Shown: positions 51,441 through 63,762 of the stretch, one piece after another | How positions within the stretch are numbered: the stretch's first letter is position 1 | Layout of the letters: the number at the start of each line of letters is the position of its first letter | NCBI GenBank assembly: GCA_011800805.1 | Contig: MPNW01000105.1 | Coordinates: 113,092-177,091, forward strand | DNA from: Hirudo medicinalis | Taxonomy: Eukaryota > Annelida > Clitellata > Hirudinida > Hirudinidae | Direction: 5' to 3' | DNA: 64,000 nucleotides | Notes under the pieces: model-generated | What the model saw: only the letters and a program-made list of their open reading frames with translations | What the model was told of the DNA's origin: nothing | Database searches by the model: none | Made by a program: the position numbers and the translations under genes

Positions 51441-52784
51441 ATGTACTGGAGCGGGGTAATAAATCAAATTAAACAACGCGTTGAAAGCGTCGACATCGAC
51501 CAAAAAATTCTTCAACGGTTGGAAAGTGCCTCAGATCGAGTGAAGAATTTGATTCATTTGAACATTTTTCTTACCAGGATAAAGTTTTTCAAATCGTAAA
51601 AAAATCATTGAAAACAACTCAAATTCTCTCGCAATTTAACAATAATTTCATTCTTTACCATGAGCAGCTCGGCGAACTAACAAAGTCGGAAACCTCGGGT
51701 AAATTTCTCTAAAAATTTCATTATTCTTTGATCCGTTCAAATATCTCACCATGCAATATAAGGCTGACAAAAGGGGTTATTTATAGTGCGCCTAATCTAA
51801 ATTTTCTATTTAATTATCATCACATTCAACGCTATATAAATTCAAGCTACATCTCTCTAAAGCTGCTGAGGAAGTTTTTGCTGCGTTCGACCTGGATTCA
51901 ACTGGAAAAGTTCACCTGGATCACGTCTGCACCATGTTCCGCATGCTCGGACAGAATCCAACCAAGAAAGAAATCAACTTCATGCTTTATGAACTCGGTG
52001 AGATTAAATAATTAACATTCAGTAATAATGAGTTACCATAGTAACACAGATGTAAGGATTAAACCAAGAATGATATATTAACAAATGATATCAAAGATTG
52101 GAATTAGATCAATCCAACAGAATGGATGAGTGCTGGAGCTTCAAAAGACAGCAGTCACTACATGAACTTCAGCGGCTTCTTGAGACTTCTGCTTTTCAAT
52201 GCCAAGACGAAAGAGCAGATGGAAAACGAGTACATGGAGTGCTTCAAACTATTCGATCCTGACGGAGAGGGTTATGTTTGCCTGGATGACATCCGAAAGA
52301 TGATCAGAACCTCGGAAACTGACCTTTCTCCGGACGGAATCTACGAGCTTTTCAGAAGAATGGACTTGTGGAAGAACGGCAAGATTCGATACAAAGGTTT
52401 TTTATTTATTTTTCATTAAGCTTTGCATTTTATAGTTTTTATATTTATATATATATTTTATAGTTTAAAATATATATATTTTAATAAATATAGTTTATAG
52501 TTTATATATATTTTATAGTTTAAAAATTGATTTTATTCAAAGAGTTTAAAAATTCTTTTCAACTAGAAATACTAGAATCTTTTCAGAGATGTCAATGATT
52601 TGCTCGCCCAACATTCATCTTTATAACAGTTAATTGGTTCTCATTTTTAGCTTTTGCCACAGAAAGTTATTAGTTGTGTTATTAATATTATTTATTTATT
52701 TATGTCCTCATTAATACATTGATTACTTCAGAAGTGGTCAAACATCTGGTCAAAGACAACGTCTTCACAGAACGAAAGTTGTAA
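51441..52784 (+). CDS. EF-hand (calmodulin-like) protein with degenerate loops
   Basis: Five exons join in frame (684 nt, 227 aa): 51441-51539, 51578-51698, 51863-51997, 52121-52396, 52732-52784 (stop TAA). Residues 1-73 are a non-EF N-terminal extension predicted as helical (MYWSGVINQIKQRVESVDID...). A calmodulin-like core follows. The first loop at 83-94 is DLDSTGKVHLDH with His at position 12 instead of Glu. The third-site loop at 164-175 is DPDGEGYVCLDD with Asp at position 12. The last at 200-211 is DLWKNGKIRYKE, lacking the Asp at position 3. The second site is not recognisable. Ca2+ binding is therefore doubtful except perhaps in the third loop. It is related to the calmodulin/troponin C superfamily but not to one member I can name. 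The acceptor at 52121 is the weakest boundary. Confidence 0.82.
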
Positions 52785-55700
52785 CCAAATCATTAAAAAT
52801 TTATTTATTGACAAAATTACAGGGAAACATCTTAATTATCCATTCTACTTTACTACTCGAATAAAATCATTTTAAATCCAACAACCATCCAACCAACGTG
52901 TACTTCAATCACTGTCTGAAAACAAAAGTTTGTCAAAAATCTCAACAAGTTTTTCTTGGAATTGAAAATGATTGACGTTAAATCAATCATGAATTTAGTA
53001 ATTAAACGAACATGATTACAAATATAACTCAATAAAAGCCGAAGGTACATCTAAAATCATCACCAACAAAAGATAAATTTAAAAAATTCTCAGAACAAAT
53101 CAAATTATAAAACGCCAAATAATAAATTAATTTATCAAAAATCGTCAGATATTGTCAAATATGAATTTACTCAAACTATTAAACTGTTAAATATTCTCAA
53201 AATTACTAATTAAATCTCTTGGTCCATCTCCCGCATTGATGAAGTCCAAAAGGTGATGTATTTTCTCGGATCACGTGATGGAAAAGTGATGGAGAGAATG
53301 AAGGTTTTTCCAATTTACATTGATTGATTGATACGAAGAGACTGTTCCAATGTAATCACCTAGGCGCAAATCCCATCTCTCAGAGATAATTACGTCATCG
53401 GCACGTGATGTTATCTACTGGCGTCTGATTGGTCATCTATCAGATGAGTGATAATTCATGAGCTTTACGTTGAGACCCGAATATCAAGTACCCGGGAGAA
53501 GGATTCTTTTTATTTCAGGCTCGCACTTACTCCGTCATCATCACCGTCGTAATCACTGTCAACATTCTCATCATCATTGAACAGGTAAAAACCATCTGTA
53601 TCATCACCACCATCTCTTTCGTTTCATAAACTAATAAATTATTTAAAAACACTCCAGCGGAAAAAAACAAAACTAAAACTGTAAGACTCAACTAAGAAAT
53701 CAGAAATAACTCCAGAAACATGGTAACATAATTTCCAGGAACCTGCCAACTAACCTCTCAAAATAGACGTAAATCTTGAAATTCCGAAAGCACAAGCTGC
53801 AATGAAACTCGGGGGAAGAAGTATAAAACGGAGAATATGACTTATATCACCAGATCTTATCCCGCTCTCTGATTGGATGCCGATTTGGAATTAAAGAGCA
53901 ACCGAAGATTTGCGAGCATTCTGCAAGGCGAGCCTGAGTTAAGCGCCATATAAATTTTAACATTCATTCCTTCTCTCCAACCAGGGATATGGTTGGGACA
54001 GGTATGAATTGCCACTCCGGGCATCCAGAGATTGTTTGTGGTTTGGCCATGTATTTGTAATGGCATGTTTGTCTTTTATCTGTTTACAAATTAAACAAAC
54101 CAAACTAATGTATGAATGAATATTCACGTTAATTCACAGTGAATTATTTAACTTTATACGCGCGCGGTGTATAAAGAAATAAACGAATTTCATGCGTTTT
54201 AAGAATTACATGATCAAAATAACTTCATTCAAAAACACGAACATCAGAAGAAACACAAAAAAGAGGAGAGAGAAACATTTCCATATCTCGATTTAATTTC
54301 ACTTTTAGCACCGTAAACATACCGCAAAAAAAGAGAGCGGCGAGAGCAGTCATCCAGACGATGATGACAATGGCGCGAAAAGAGCAGCATCTCCGTGCGC
54401 AGATTAACGTCGAGTGGCGGGCGTTTGCGAGGTTCGCTGGAAAATGATGAAATCTTCCAACCAATCAGATATAAGATCCACGTGCAAGTGACTTTCCAGC
54501 TGCATACGTAGATCCAATACATCTTCGGAGGTAAGCCGAGCGCTATATAAATGGACGCCTTATAAAACGATGCTCCGTCGTGTATATGTCATTCATAATC
54601 GTCTGCTGGTTCGGCGCTCTGGTTGTTCAATTTCGAGTTGTTTGTCCACATCAGATTACAACGAAAACCACTAATAAACAAGCAATTGAAGGGTGATTTG
54701 AAGAGTTATTGTAAAATGCTTACAGTTAATTAATTAGAATAAGAAATTAAAGTAATTTTGAATTAAAAAAAACCCATTTAATGAGAGTTGGATGAACCGG
54801 CAGTTGGCATGATCTCCATGTCAGCTCGTCTCAGAAAGGAAACAGACACGTGTCATGGTTAGCATGGACAAGGAATTGAGTTTTCATGCAAATTCATCAC
54901 CGCCATCATCATCGTCGTCATCAGCAGCACCATCACAGTTATCGTCCTCATCGTTATCATAATCGTGATCATCTTTAAAGCATTTAAAAAAATTTTGTGG
55001 ACTTTTGAAATTTAAATTTTGTGCCACTGCGTTGATGCGAGATGATTTAAGGTTTGTAAGCAAATTTTTGTGGACACTTTAAGAAAGATTATGACATCAT
55101 TGCGACTTATTTCGAGACAATTTATTCCCGCCATTATAACTAAAGACTGAGTGAGAAACTGTCGTCACAAGATTAATTTATTAGTCGGACCTGAAAAAGA
55201 AGGCGTGGCTTCATCCTGCCAGTAAAAGGATTATTTATATTTATGTAACCCGCTTGCACATCAATGTTTTTTTTTAGGAATCAGAAGAACATCATTAAAT
55301 TGTCGCCAGTGAGTTTAATGTCGAATGAATGAGTATAGTGCTTCATTAGCATATGTTAATTTTGTATGAATTAACTTAAGTTTTATCTATTATGAAATGA
55401 TCTCCCTGTAAACATTCTGCTATTTATGGTGTCTTTGACAGCATCTTCATTATCATCGTAATCACATCGACACGTGTTTGAAATTTTGAAATGTTTAACA
55501 TCAAATATTAATGATTTATAAAAACTAACACGGATGCTTGAAAGCGAACCAAAGATTTATGTGATTGCATATAATTTTAAATTGGTAATAATGTACGATA
55601 ACATAATTCTTAATATTGCCCAGTGAGGATCACTGTTGAACTTTCGAACAACTATCATCTCACTTAACAGATGTTTCCTGAGTTTGAGAAGAATCTCCTT

Positions 55701-57155
55701 ATTTGGTCATTTTAAATGTTCACGTGTTTATTTTAAATTTTTCTTAATTAATATTTAATAAATATTTTAGATAATTTCTTTACCAATTTCAATGTTTCTT
55801 AATTAATTAATTAAAATAATTAACGACCAGCTAAAAGCTTCAATCCTTTTGAAAAAAATTATTTATTGGACAAATCAATTATGCCTAATTTTCACTTAAT
55901 TAGAATAAATTAATTAAATTGCAATAAATAAGTCTATAATATTATTTGCGTAACTAGTATATAATCCAATATTAATTGCGATATTAACAATGCCTTGTTG
56001 CGGTAATAAAAAATAAACACATTAAATATCATCTATCATAAAATATCATAAAAATAATCTATCATTACTGATATTAGATGATATTAGATGGCTGATTATA
56101 ATCATTAGGACCTTTTTTTGCCTTTCCATTACCAAATTGATTTAACGTAGGCCCGTGGCCGGTCCGCCGTAGGAACCCGAAATTTCGAAAAATCGGCGGT
56201 CCCGCTTACAACCACTGGTTGTTAGATACATGTCTTATTTTTGGTTGCAAATACAAACAAGAATTTTCATGTTTCATGCATATTTAACTGTTTCTCTTTA
56301 ACTGCGTACTGAAGTGTACTGCAATAAGCACCCTTGTTTACTGTCTGCTTGTCCCTTGTCTCTTGCAGGTAAGAGGATCTTGTCCTAAGTTTGAATTTTA
56401 ATAAATAAATATCAAATTTGAGTAATCAGAGGTGCTGAATAAATGAATAACAAATTTGAACAATCAGAGGTGCTTTTCTTTGATGTTATAAAACCATATA
56501 AAAGATATTTTGGCAGCACTGCAAAACCCAGTTTAAACACTCAGTTGTTTTTGTCTCACGACTAACTTCAAGCCAGTATTGTATTCCTTCTTACAACAAT
56601 CAGCATTCACACCAATGTGTAAAATAATATCGTTATTAGTGCTGGTAAATATTATTAATTATAAATTAGTTATAAATTATTGATAAATATTATTGGTAGA
56701 ATTATGTTTTATAAATATTTCGTATAAACCTTCCGACTTAGAGAAGTACTGATCCTACTTATCCGCATCATTCTGAGCTAATAATGCCATCCATAATATG
56801 GCCTCTTTTTCAGTACGCCATTCACGTCCGTGAACAGGTACTTGTTCGTTTCCCGCCAACTGACGAACATGTTGGTTAATATAATAAACATTGTTAAACA
56901 TTAATTTATAATAATTATATCCATTATATTATTATAATATTTAATTATTTTTTTATTATTTAAATTATTATTTAATAATTAGTAATTGTTATTAACAATT
57001 AATATTAATCAAATTTGATATAATATATTATTAATTATTTATTTAATTAATTAATATTAATTAATTAATATTAATTAAATAATTAATTTATTAATAATAA
57101 TAATATAGTAAGAATAATAAGATTAGAATAATAATATCAACAATTATAATAATTC
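52785..57155. other. AT-rich intergenic sequence, no supported gene
   Basis: Short minus frames at 52853-53050, 53857-54066 and 54225-54522 have no recognisable content. TATAGCGC-type motifs occur at 53940-53956 and 54538-54552. A direct duplication of CAAATTTGA(G/A)..ATCAGAGGTGCT occurs at 56413 and 56451 (period 38). Confidence 0.5.
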
Positions 57156-57160
57156 TTCAC

Positions 57161-57223
57161 CGATGACGACGACAACGGCGACGACGGCGACGACGATGAT
57201 GATGATGATGATGATGATGATGA
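57161..57223. repeat. GAC/GGC/GAT trinucleotide array
   Basis: GACGAC and GGCGAC units pass into about eleven GAT units. Confidence 0.9.
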
Positions 57224-57351
57224 CCAGATTATGATGTGTTAATAAATCACATTAATACAAATTAAGAAACTACAATAAATATCAGTTTTATAAAAGTTGG
57301 TATAATAATAAGAATAATAATAATAATAAAATTATATAAGTACATTATAAT

Positions 57352-57408
57352 TATAATATTATTATTATTAACAACAACAACAACAACAACAACAATAATA
57401 ATAATAAA
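57352..57408. repeat. TTA, AAC and AAT microsatellites
   Basis: Three adjacent trinucleotide runs, with AAC the longest. Confidence 0.85.
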
Positions 57409-57855
57409 GTGATGAGACAGCTCTAGGAGAGGAGATTAAAGGTGAAATGAAATTGACATCTTTGAACTGCGTCTGCTCTTGGATTGGAAACTTCCAAGTC
57501 TTCTTAATAGCACCAGCAGTGCATCAACATTGTTAGTGGAAGTAATTTCACCTCGAGCTTATTAACTCTTTTCTTTCTTTCTTTCTTTTTTTTTCATGAT
57601 GTCCTCTTTTCTTCGATCGAAAATTCCGGTCTCAATAAAATTAAAAGATCAAAAACTTGTCTTTTATCTCCTCCTCCTCCTCTTCTTCTTCTTCTTCTTT
57701 AAGATGGGGATGTTTTTTAAGAGTGAATGATTGAAATTCTCCCCTTCAACATTTTGAAAGCACATCGCCTCCAGGGAGATGATTGGGACTAGTTCATACG
57801 CGCAAGAATTATTTCACACTTAATTATGAATGACGCCCGTCAAACTCTCTCCCCT

Positions 57856-57990
57856 TTCTTTCATTCGTTCATCCATTCATCCATTCATCTACTCATTCAT
57901 TCATTTATCCTTTCATCCATCCATTCATTCATCTATCCATTCATTCACCCATTCATTCGTCCATTCATTCATTCGTCCATTCATTTTGTT
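57856..57990. repeat. Imperfect (CATT/CATC)n tetranucleotide array
   Basis: About 130 bp of CATT, CATC and CGTC units; it produces a His/Ser/Phe-rich spurious frame. Confidence 0.9.
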
Positions 57991-58374
57991 TCCACTCATT
58001 GAGCTTCGAGAAGAATAAAGTCAGCGAGGTGGAGATTTTTTGATCTTTGGATGAGCATTTAAACGCACAGGAAATATGATGTGGTGGATAATTTTGGCAA
58101 TTATTATGCGTATTAAAGTTATTATTACCGACACTATTTAACATTAATTATTATCTGTTATTATTTGCATATTATGGCACATTTACAATTTTATTACACG
58201 TTCTTTATTGCAAATTTTTATAACAAAAAATATCCGCTCCTCCATTGTCTTCGTTTGTATCCAACACGATATGTTATTACATTCTACATTGTCAAACGAT
58301 GCTCTTGCTGAAGATGTGTTCTTGTAAAACAAGGAAGAGTACGGAAAGGCGTGGAGAATTACTCTTGTAATAAT

Positions 58375-58620
58375 AATTAATAATATTAATATTAATATTA
58401 ATTAATAATAATAATAATTATTATTATTATTATTACTAATAATTACTATTATTATTGTATTATTATTGTATTATTATTGAATTATTATTGTTTAAATAAT
58501 AATAATTATTATTACTAATAATTACTATTATTATTATAATTAGATTTTTAATTAGATAATTATAATTATAAATAAAAGATAATAATAATAATAATTATTA
58601 TTATTATTATTATTGTTATA
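58375..58620. repeat. AT-rich (AAT/ATT)n region
   Basis: Alternating AAT and ATT runs that form many self-complementary stretches. Confidence 0.85.
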
Positions 58621-58914
58621 TGTTATCATACTTACATTTTTGAAATGTTTCAGAGGATATAAACTATTTGTCACAAAATGGATAAATTGTCCTCGATTAA
58701 AATTAATTTGCACCCATTCATTAATTCATCTTCTAAGTAATTAATAATGCATCAAGAACTAGGAGTGCAATTTACAGGAATTACTGAACGAGTGAATGAC
58801 TGGATGAACGAATGAAGTGCAGACGTTCTCAATAATCCTCCTCTGGACTTTATGCCTTCCGCTCTCTAAGACGTTAATTTCAACTGGGCACCACGTGATT
58901 TGAAAAATTGCTTT

Positions 58915-59000
58915 CTTCCAACCATCCGCCCTTCCATCCATCCGTCCATTCATCCATCCATCCATCCATCCATCCGTCCGTCCGTCCATCCATCCATCCA
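58915..59000. repeat. (CCAT/CCGT)n tetranucleotide array
   Basis: About 85 bp of TCCATCCA and CGTC units, related in motif to the array at 57.9 kb. Confidence 0.9.
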
Positions 59001-61480
59001 ACTCGTCCATTAATCCATTCATTTAGCAATCCGTCCAATCATAATCCGCTGCAAAAACAATGATGAATAATTGGAAATTACGGTCGCTTATAAATCGAAA
59101 AGCATCAAGTTCCGCGTAAAGAAATTGATCCAATTCTTCAAAAATAAGATTTTATTTTAAAAAAAATCATCGAAACCTTCGCACTTTTCCTCAAAAAACT
59201 TTCCATCGCTTCTCTAAGCCCTGGACTTGAAACTTCCTGGCCGAGTAAAAACCTCGATGCACTTTTACTCATCGTAGTCACCGATGTCTTCGTATCTCGT
59301 TTCCTTTTCATCTGACTAAGCCGGTCGGATAGACACACGTGCTTAAGGTTCATGCGATTTGGCCAGATTATGAAGCTTTTGAAAGATGGCGAGTGGCAGA
59401 TGTGACGACCCGGTTAATACGTTTTGTAGTGGAGCTTTAAGCTCAGAAGCCGAGCGCAGAGTGTGTTTGTGTTTGTGTCTGTGTTTGCCGATGTGAATTT
59501 CTCATCGGATTTTCTCGCTAATCTTTGAAAATATAAAAAAATTCACTTTTCCTCGGGTTTTTTTCACTTTTCGTTGAAGAAACTAAAATGCAATACTCTT
59601 TTACCTATATTTACCAACTTAACATCGAAACAGGATAACCAGAAAATTGAACGAGAAAGGGCAACAAAATCATTTCCAAGTCTGGATAGACAGAAGGGGT
59701 GAAAGCAAGCCGGTTGCTTCGCGTCCGTTGGAAACGGTTTTATCGAGATTGACCAGGGAGGGCTGATCGAACAGTCCAAGCCGAATAATCCTGCCTAAAT
59801 GGCATGATTATCCGACCTCGCAAGGACCGGTGATAGGCCATGCATTCGTCCTCATGTTTACGAGGATACCTCCATCGCCTCAGCAACACGTGTTCAACTC
59901 TACACAAGTGTGCACGTGTGAATCTGGAAAGTCTGTGATTTTATGGAATGGAGAGGACGTCTCAGAGTTTGGGGAATGTCGTTATTATGAATATGATAGT
60001 AATAGTTCAAAATAATATAGTTAATAATTATTATGATTTATGCATAATTGTTCAAGATATTTCAAAATTCGGATATTTTACAAATAATGTCAACATAATA
60101 ATATTTATATCGTGGTCTTTACTAGCACATTTATAGAGTAAAAAGTAAATGCGATATAAATATTTTTGAACATCGGCACATCCCTACTGATCGAACGCGT
60201 CCAATAATCAGCTCCGTGAAAACATCAGAAACGTCCGATGGTCGGGACACGTCGAAATTCCTTGTGACCTTTCGAATCCGAGGTCATGACCCTTCTCAAC
60301 CTTCCCTGACCCGTTCAAAGAACATCTCGTTGGCGATCAAGTCTGGAAAACACGCGCCTTCGGTAGACGTTGATGCGATTTTCAGTGAACATTTAACCGA
60401 AAGCTGATGAATTCCATCTTGAAATCGTTCTCTTCAAAGTCTGCAGATTTGAAAGGATTCCACTTTTAGTCCCGAATGAAAAAATAACGAAATATTTTAT
60501 TTCATCTTATTTTTCATTTCTTTTTTTTTTATTTTTGTCGGACGTTTGGCCAATCTGGCAGCTTTTTTGAAGGAGAATTAATGGCGGGACGCGAAAAGCA
60601 AAGAGTCGGTCAATATAAATTTATGACTGGACAGGAACAATGAGAGTCTGATGTACATGGAGAAGCAGAGGTGATGGAAGAAGCGTGATCCATACGCAAC
60701 AGATCAGACCAAGGATTAAGCGGACTTTCGCCGCGGCTAAGCCTCTTTCTTTGATGGGATTTGGCCTGTGAAATTTGCAATTAAATTGACGTTGCCCGAG
60801 ATTGCTTATGGAAGAGAATCTTGTGAGTGAGTGAGTGAGTGGGTGAGTGAGTGAGTGAATGGGTGAGTGAGTGAGTGACTGAGTGAGTGGGTGAGTGAGT
60901 GAGTGAGTGAGTGAGTGATTGAGTGAGTGGATGGGTGAGTAGGTGGTTGGGTGGATACGAACTCTTCCCTTTCGATTACAATTCAGAACTATTAAATGAT
61001 GCTGATGACGATTAGTTTATATTTTTCTTCCAATCGTTCGGAATTTGAAAGGGAAAGCGTTGATGAGGGCAGAGGAGTAACACAGGAGCACAAAACTCTT
61101 CTTAGTCCATCGGAAAAATCTTTGACACGTCTTGAGCCCCGGCAACGGTGGCACTTTCTTTTGGGAATTAAGTCCCGATGATCGACTGAATGCCGGAGTG
61201 AATATTCGGTTCGTTAATGCAATTAAAAAGAACATTTCGTGAACTTATTAATGAGTTAAAATCAAATTAGTTAGAAATATTGCTTTGTGAAATTGTAATT
61301 TAAATTGGAGACTTCCTGAAAAGATTGGATGTTTAAGTTATGTTTCTTCCGACAAATGTGGATGAATTTGCAACCTCGTGTGATACACTTTTAATTCATT
61401 TCTTTTTTACTCTCGACGTCTTAAAGTATATTTCAACCATTGATTGGACTTTAATGCTGAAACTTAACACTATAACTCAG
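59001..61480. other. Region with possible, unassigned exons
   Basis: Less AT-rich than its flanks. The open frames 59138-59353 (-) and 60216-60407 (+) have coding-like composition but no recognised family and unclear splice sites. They may be exons of the gene ending at 62485 (plus strand only) or of an unknown gene. Confidence 0.35.
60822..60954. repeat. (GAGT)n tetranucleotide array
   Basis: About 130 bp of GAGT units with GGGT, GAAT and GATT variants. Confidence 0.95.
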
Positions 61481-62485
61481 ATCATCTGGCACCATCGGCC
61501 AACATAACGCCGACCACAATCTCCCCAAATTCAGAAGCAGAGGCCGCCAACGTCAGCTTCATGAACGACAACTTTCTTCTGAGATGCGTCGTGCACAGAG
61601 CCAATCCAGGCATGGTTGACAAACCGCAGCCCCCAATCGATACTCCACCATCACCATCACCATCACCACCAAGAACGACTTTCCTTTCCGTGGGTGACGT
61701 CAAACAGGAGAAGGAAAAGATGGTGGAGTTTTCAACCTGTGACCTCTTCGCGGATCTCACCTGGAGTGTTTTGACGAGACTCGGATATTCCGATGAGGAG
61801 TGCATTTTGGCCAAATGTTGGTAAATCGCAGTGTTAAATGAAATTACACGGTTTAAAAGTTTAATTGAAATAATTATTAATAATGCTAGGGAAATAATAC
61901 GCCATCATAAATTAAATATAAATTGCAGAATTGTGTTTGCTAATGGTTGAATATGTGAATAACCAAAATTAAAATAGAATAAATTCCATTAAAGTGGAAG
62001 AATTGAGTATTCCAAGAATTGAACATCATTTAATTATTTTATATCTAAAATATTCAAAAATATCACGGGATAAAACCATCTTGAACGAAAGATTAAGGCT
62101 GGTGTATAATTTGTTGTAAGATTTGTTCTACCAATCAATCAACCAACCAATTTGAATTTATATAGCGCCATGAGCTTGATTGCGTGGCGTGAGCTTAGCC
62201 CTGAATGACTGTAATCTAAAATATTATCCAGCCAACCAACCAACCAACCAACAACCAGCCAACCAACCATCAACCAAGCAATCTATTTAAAGCACTTGTT
62301 GCATAAACATGGTTGCTAATAGCAACCGCGTTTGTTTCTTAAAAGGTTACGTGAAGTTACAAAAGTGGAATTACATCCCTGCTGACGTCATCTGTGACGA
62401 TTCCAACGCCAGCATTGTTGACGTCTTCAGTCACCTCAAGTCCTTCGTGTCCATCCACGTCCTCATCAACTCCACCCCAAAGTGA
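61481..62485 (+). CDS. Unrecognised protein, last two exons
   Basis: Exon 61481-61816 follows an acceptor (AACTCAG) and enters with two bases of a split codon. It ends with one base before GTTGGT. Exon 62346-62485 then continues in frame to a TGA (together 157 codons plus split ends). The text is clearly protein-like: NITPTTISPNSEAEAANVSF, then FLLRCVVHRANPGM. A proline/serine linker follows (PPIDTPPSPSPSPP), then DLFADLTWSVLTRLGYSDEE, YVKLQKWNYIPADVICDDSN and DVFSHLKSFVSIHVLIN. GC content is well above the flanks. No known domain is recognised. The 5' exons must lie upstream and have not been found; an alternative donor at 61821 would break the frame. Confidence 0.6.
62229..62281. repeat. 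(CCAA)n array in the intron of the 61.5 kb gene
   Basis: About ten CCAA units with variants, preceded at 62160 by ATTTATATAGCGCC. Confidence 0.85.
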
Positions 62486-62689
62486 GGACATTATAATAAT
62501 TTATTCGTAATTGGTCATCCGTAATTAATTAGTTATTATTAAATAATGTAACATTTGAATAAATCATTACCAGAGAATGTTAAAGCGAGATGTCGAGACT
62601 TTTACACAATTTTATGTTTGAATTGGTAATGTGAGGCTACAAACTTTCCTTAATATTTGAATATTAAGTTAACACTATTATTATATATT

Positions 62690-62721
<32 letters not shown>

Positions 62722-63190
62722 ATAACAAATAATAATTGTTAAAATCTTTAATCACATTTCCAGAACCACCTGAGATAGTCTTGAAATCACTCATTGGTCA
62801 TCAAATGTCACTAAGATAGATGTTCATAAACGTAGTCACACATTTTAACAATTATAAATAATTTCACTTAATCATTTACATTTGTTAGATTAGAACAATT
62901 TTTTTGATTGATTCCCTTTTCAATGTTCAAATTGGATTTAGTGATTCCATGCTGATGGAAGGAATAAAACGGTTTGAAAACTTTCCTGTTTCAATGGACT
63001 TTTTAAGAAAAGAAAGTTTCGCCTTCAATAAATTCATTAGCATCAATTCGCACTCATTTATGAGGCGCAAATTTTCAAAAACTAAATAACGAGCATTTCT
63101 AAAAAAAAAGTCTGAGTACACGAAAACTCCATACAAATAATTATTGTTAAAAAAAAATTAAATTTAAAATAATTAATAACAGTTACCACT

Positions 63191-63249
63191 GTAACAACAA
63201 CAACAACAACAACGACGACGACAACGACAACGACAACGACGACGACGAG
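63191..63249. repeat. AAC/GAC microsatellite
   Basis: ACA units pass into GAC and AAC units over about 60 bp. Confidence 0.9.
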
Positions 63250-63500
63250 TACGGCGTTGTAATAATAACAACAATGTACATCGACGAACTGGTGAATTAT
63301 TAAAAATAGCTTTTCCTCTGTGACGTCATGTAGCAGGCACTCCCCAGGATTTCCATTTTCAATCCTGAAACTTCATCCTCTTGACACGAACAAGAATCAA
63401 ATGTTTCATTAAACGATCATTCCTTCTGCTACTTCTAGGCTTCTACGACCTGTCGTGAATCATGTTGATCATGTTGATCATGTCAGTTGATCAATACTGT

Positions 63501-63517
63501 TTATTATTATTATTATT

Positions 63518-63550
<33 letters not shown>

Positions 63551-63572
63551 AATGTTGTTGTTATTATTATTC
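63501..63572. repeat. TTA/TTG microsatellite
   Basis: TTA units followed by about eleven TTG units and more TTA. Confidence 0.9.
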
Positions 63573-63735
63573 TTGTTACTTTTAGCATTTATGTGGTGAG
63601 GACTATTGTAATTACAATAAAAATTAAAATAAGAAATATTTACAGAACATTTAATAGAATAGCACTAAAAATTTGATGTTCGCTGGCATTAAAAATGAAG
63701 AAATTAACAATAATTACAATTTAAATAATAACTTT

Positions 63736-63762
63736 TATTGATTGATTGATTGATTGATTGAA
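63736..63762. repeat. (GATT)n microsatellite
   Basis: Six GATT units in AT-rich DNA. Confidence 0.9.

Noticed and set aside
57830..58018. His/Ser/Phe-rich open frame
   Set aside because: Translation of the CATT tetranucleotide array.
61482..61814. 110-codon minus-strand open frame
   Set aside because: Antisense shadow of the plus-strand exon, whose frame continues across an intron into 62346-62485.
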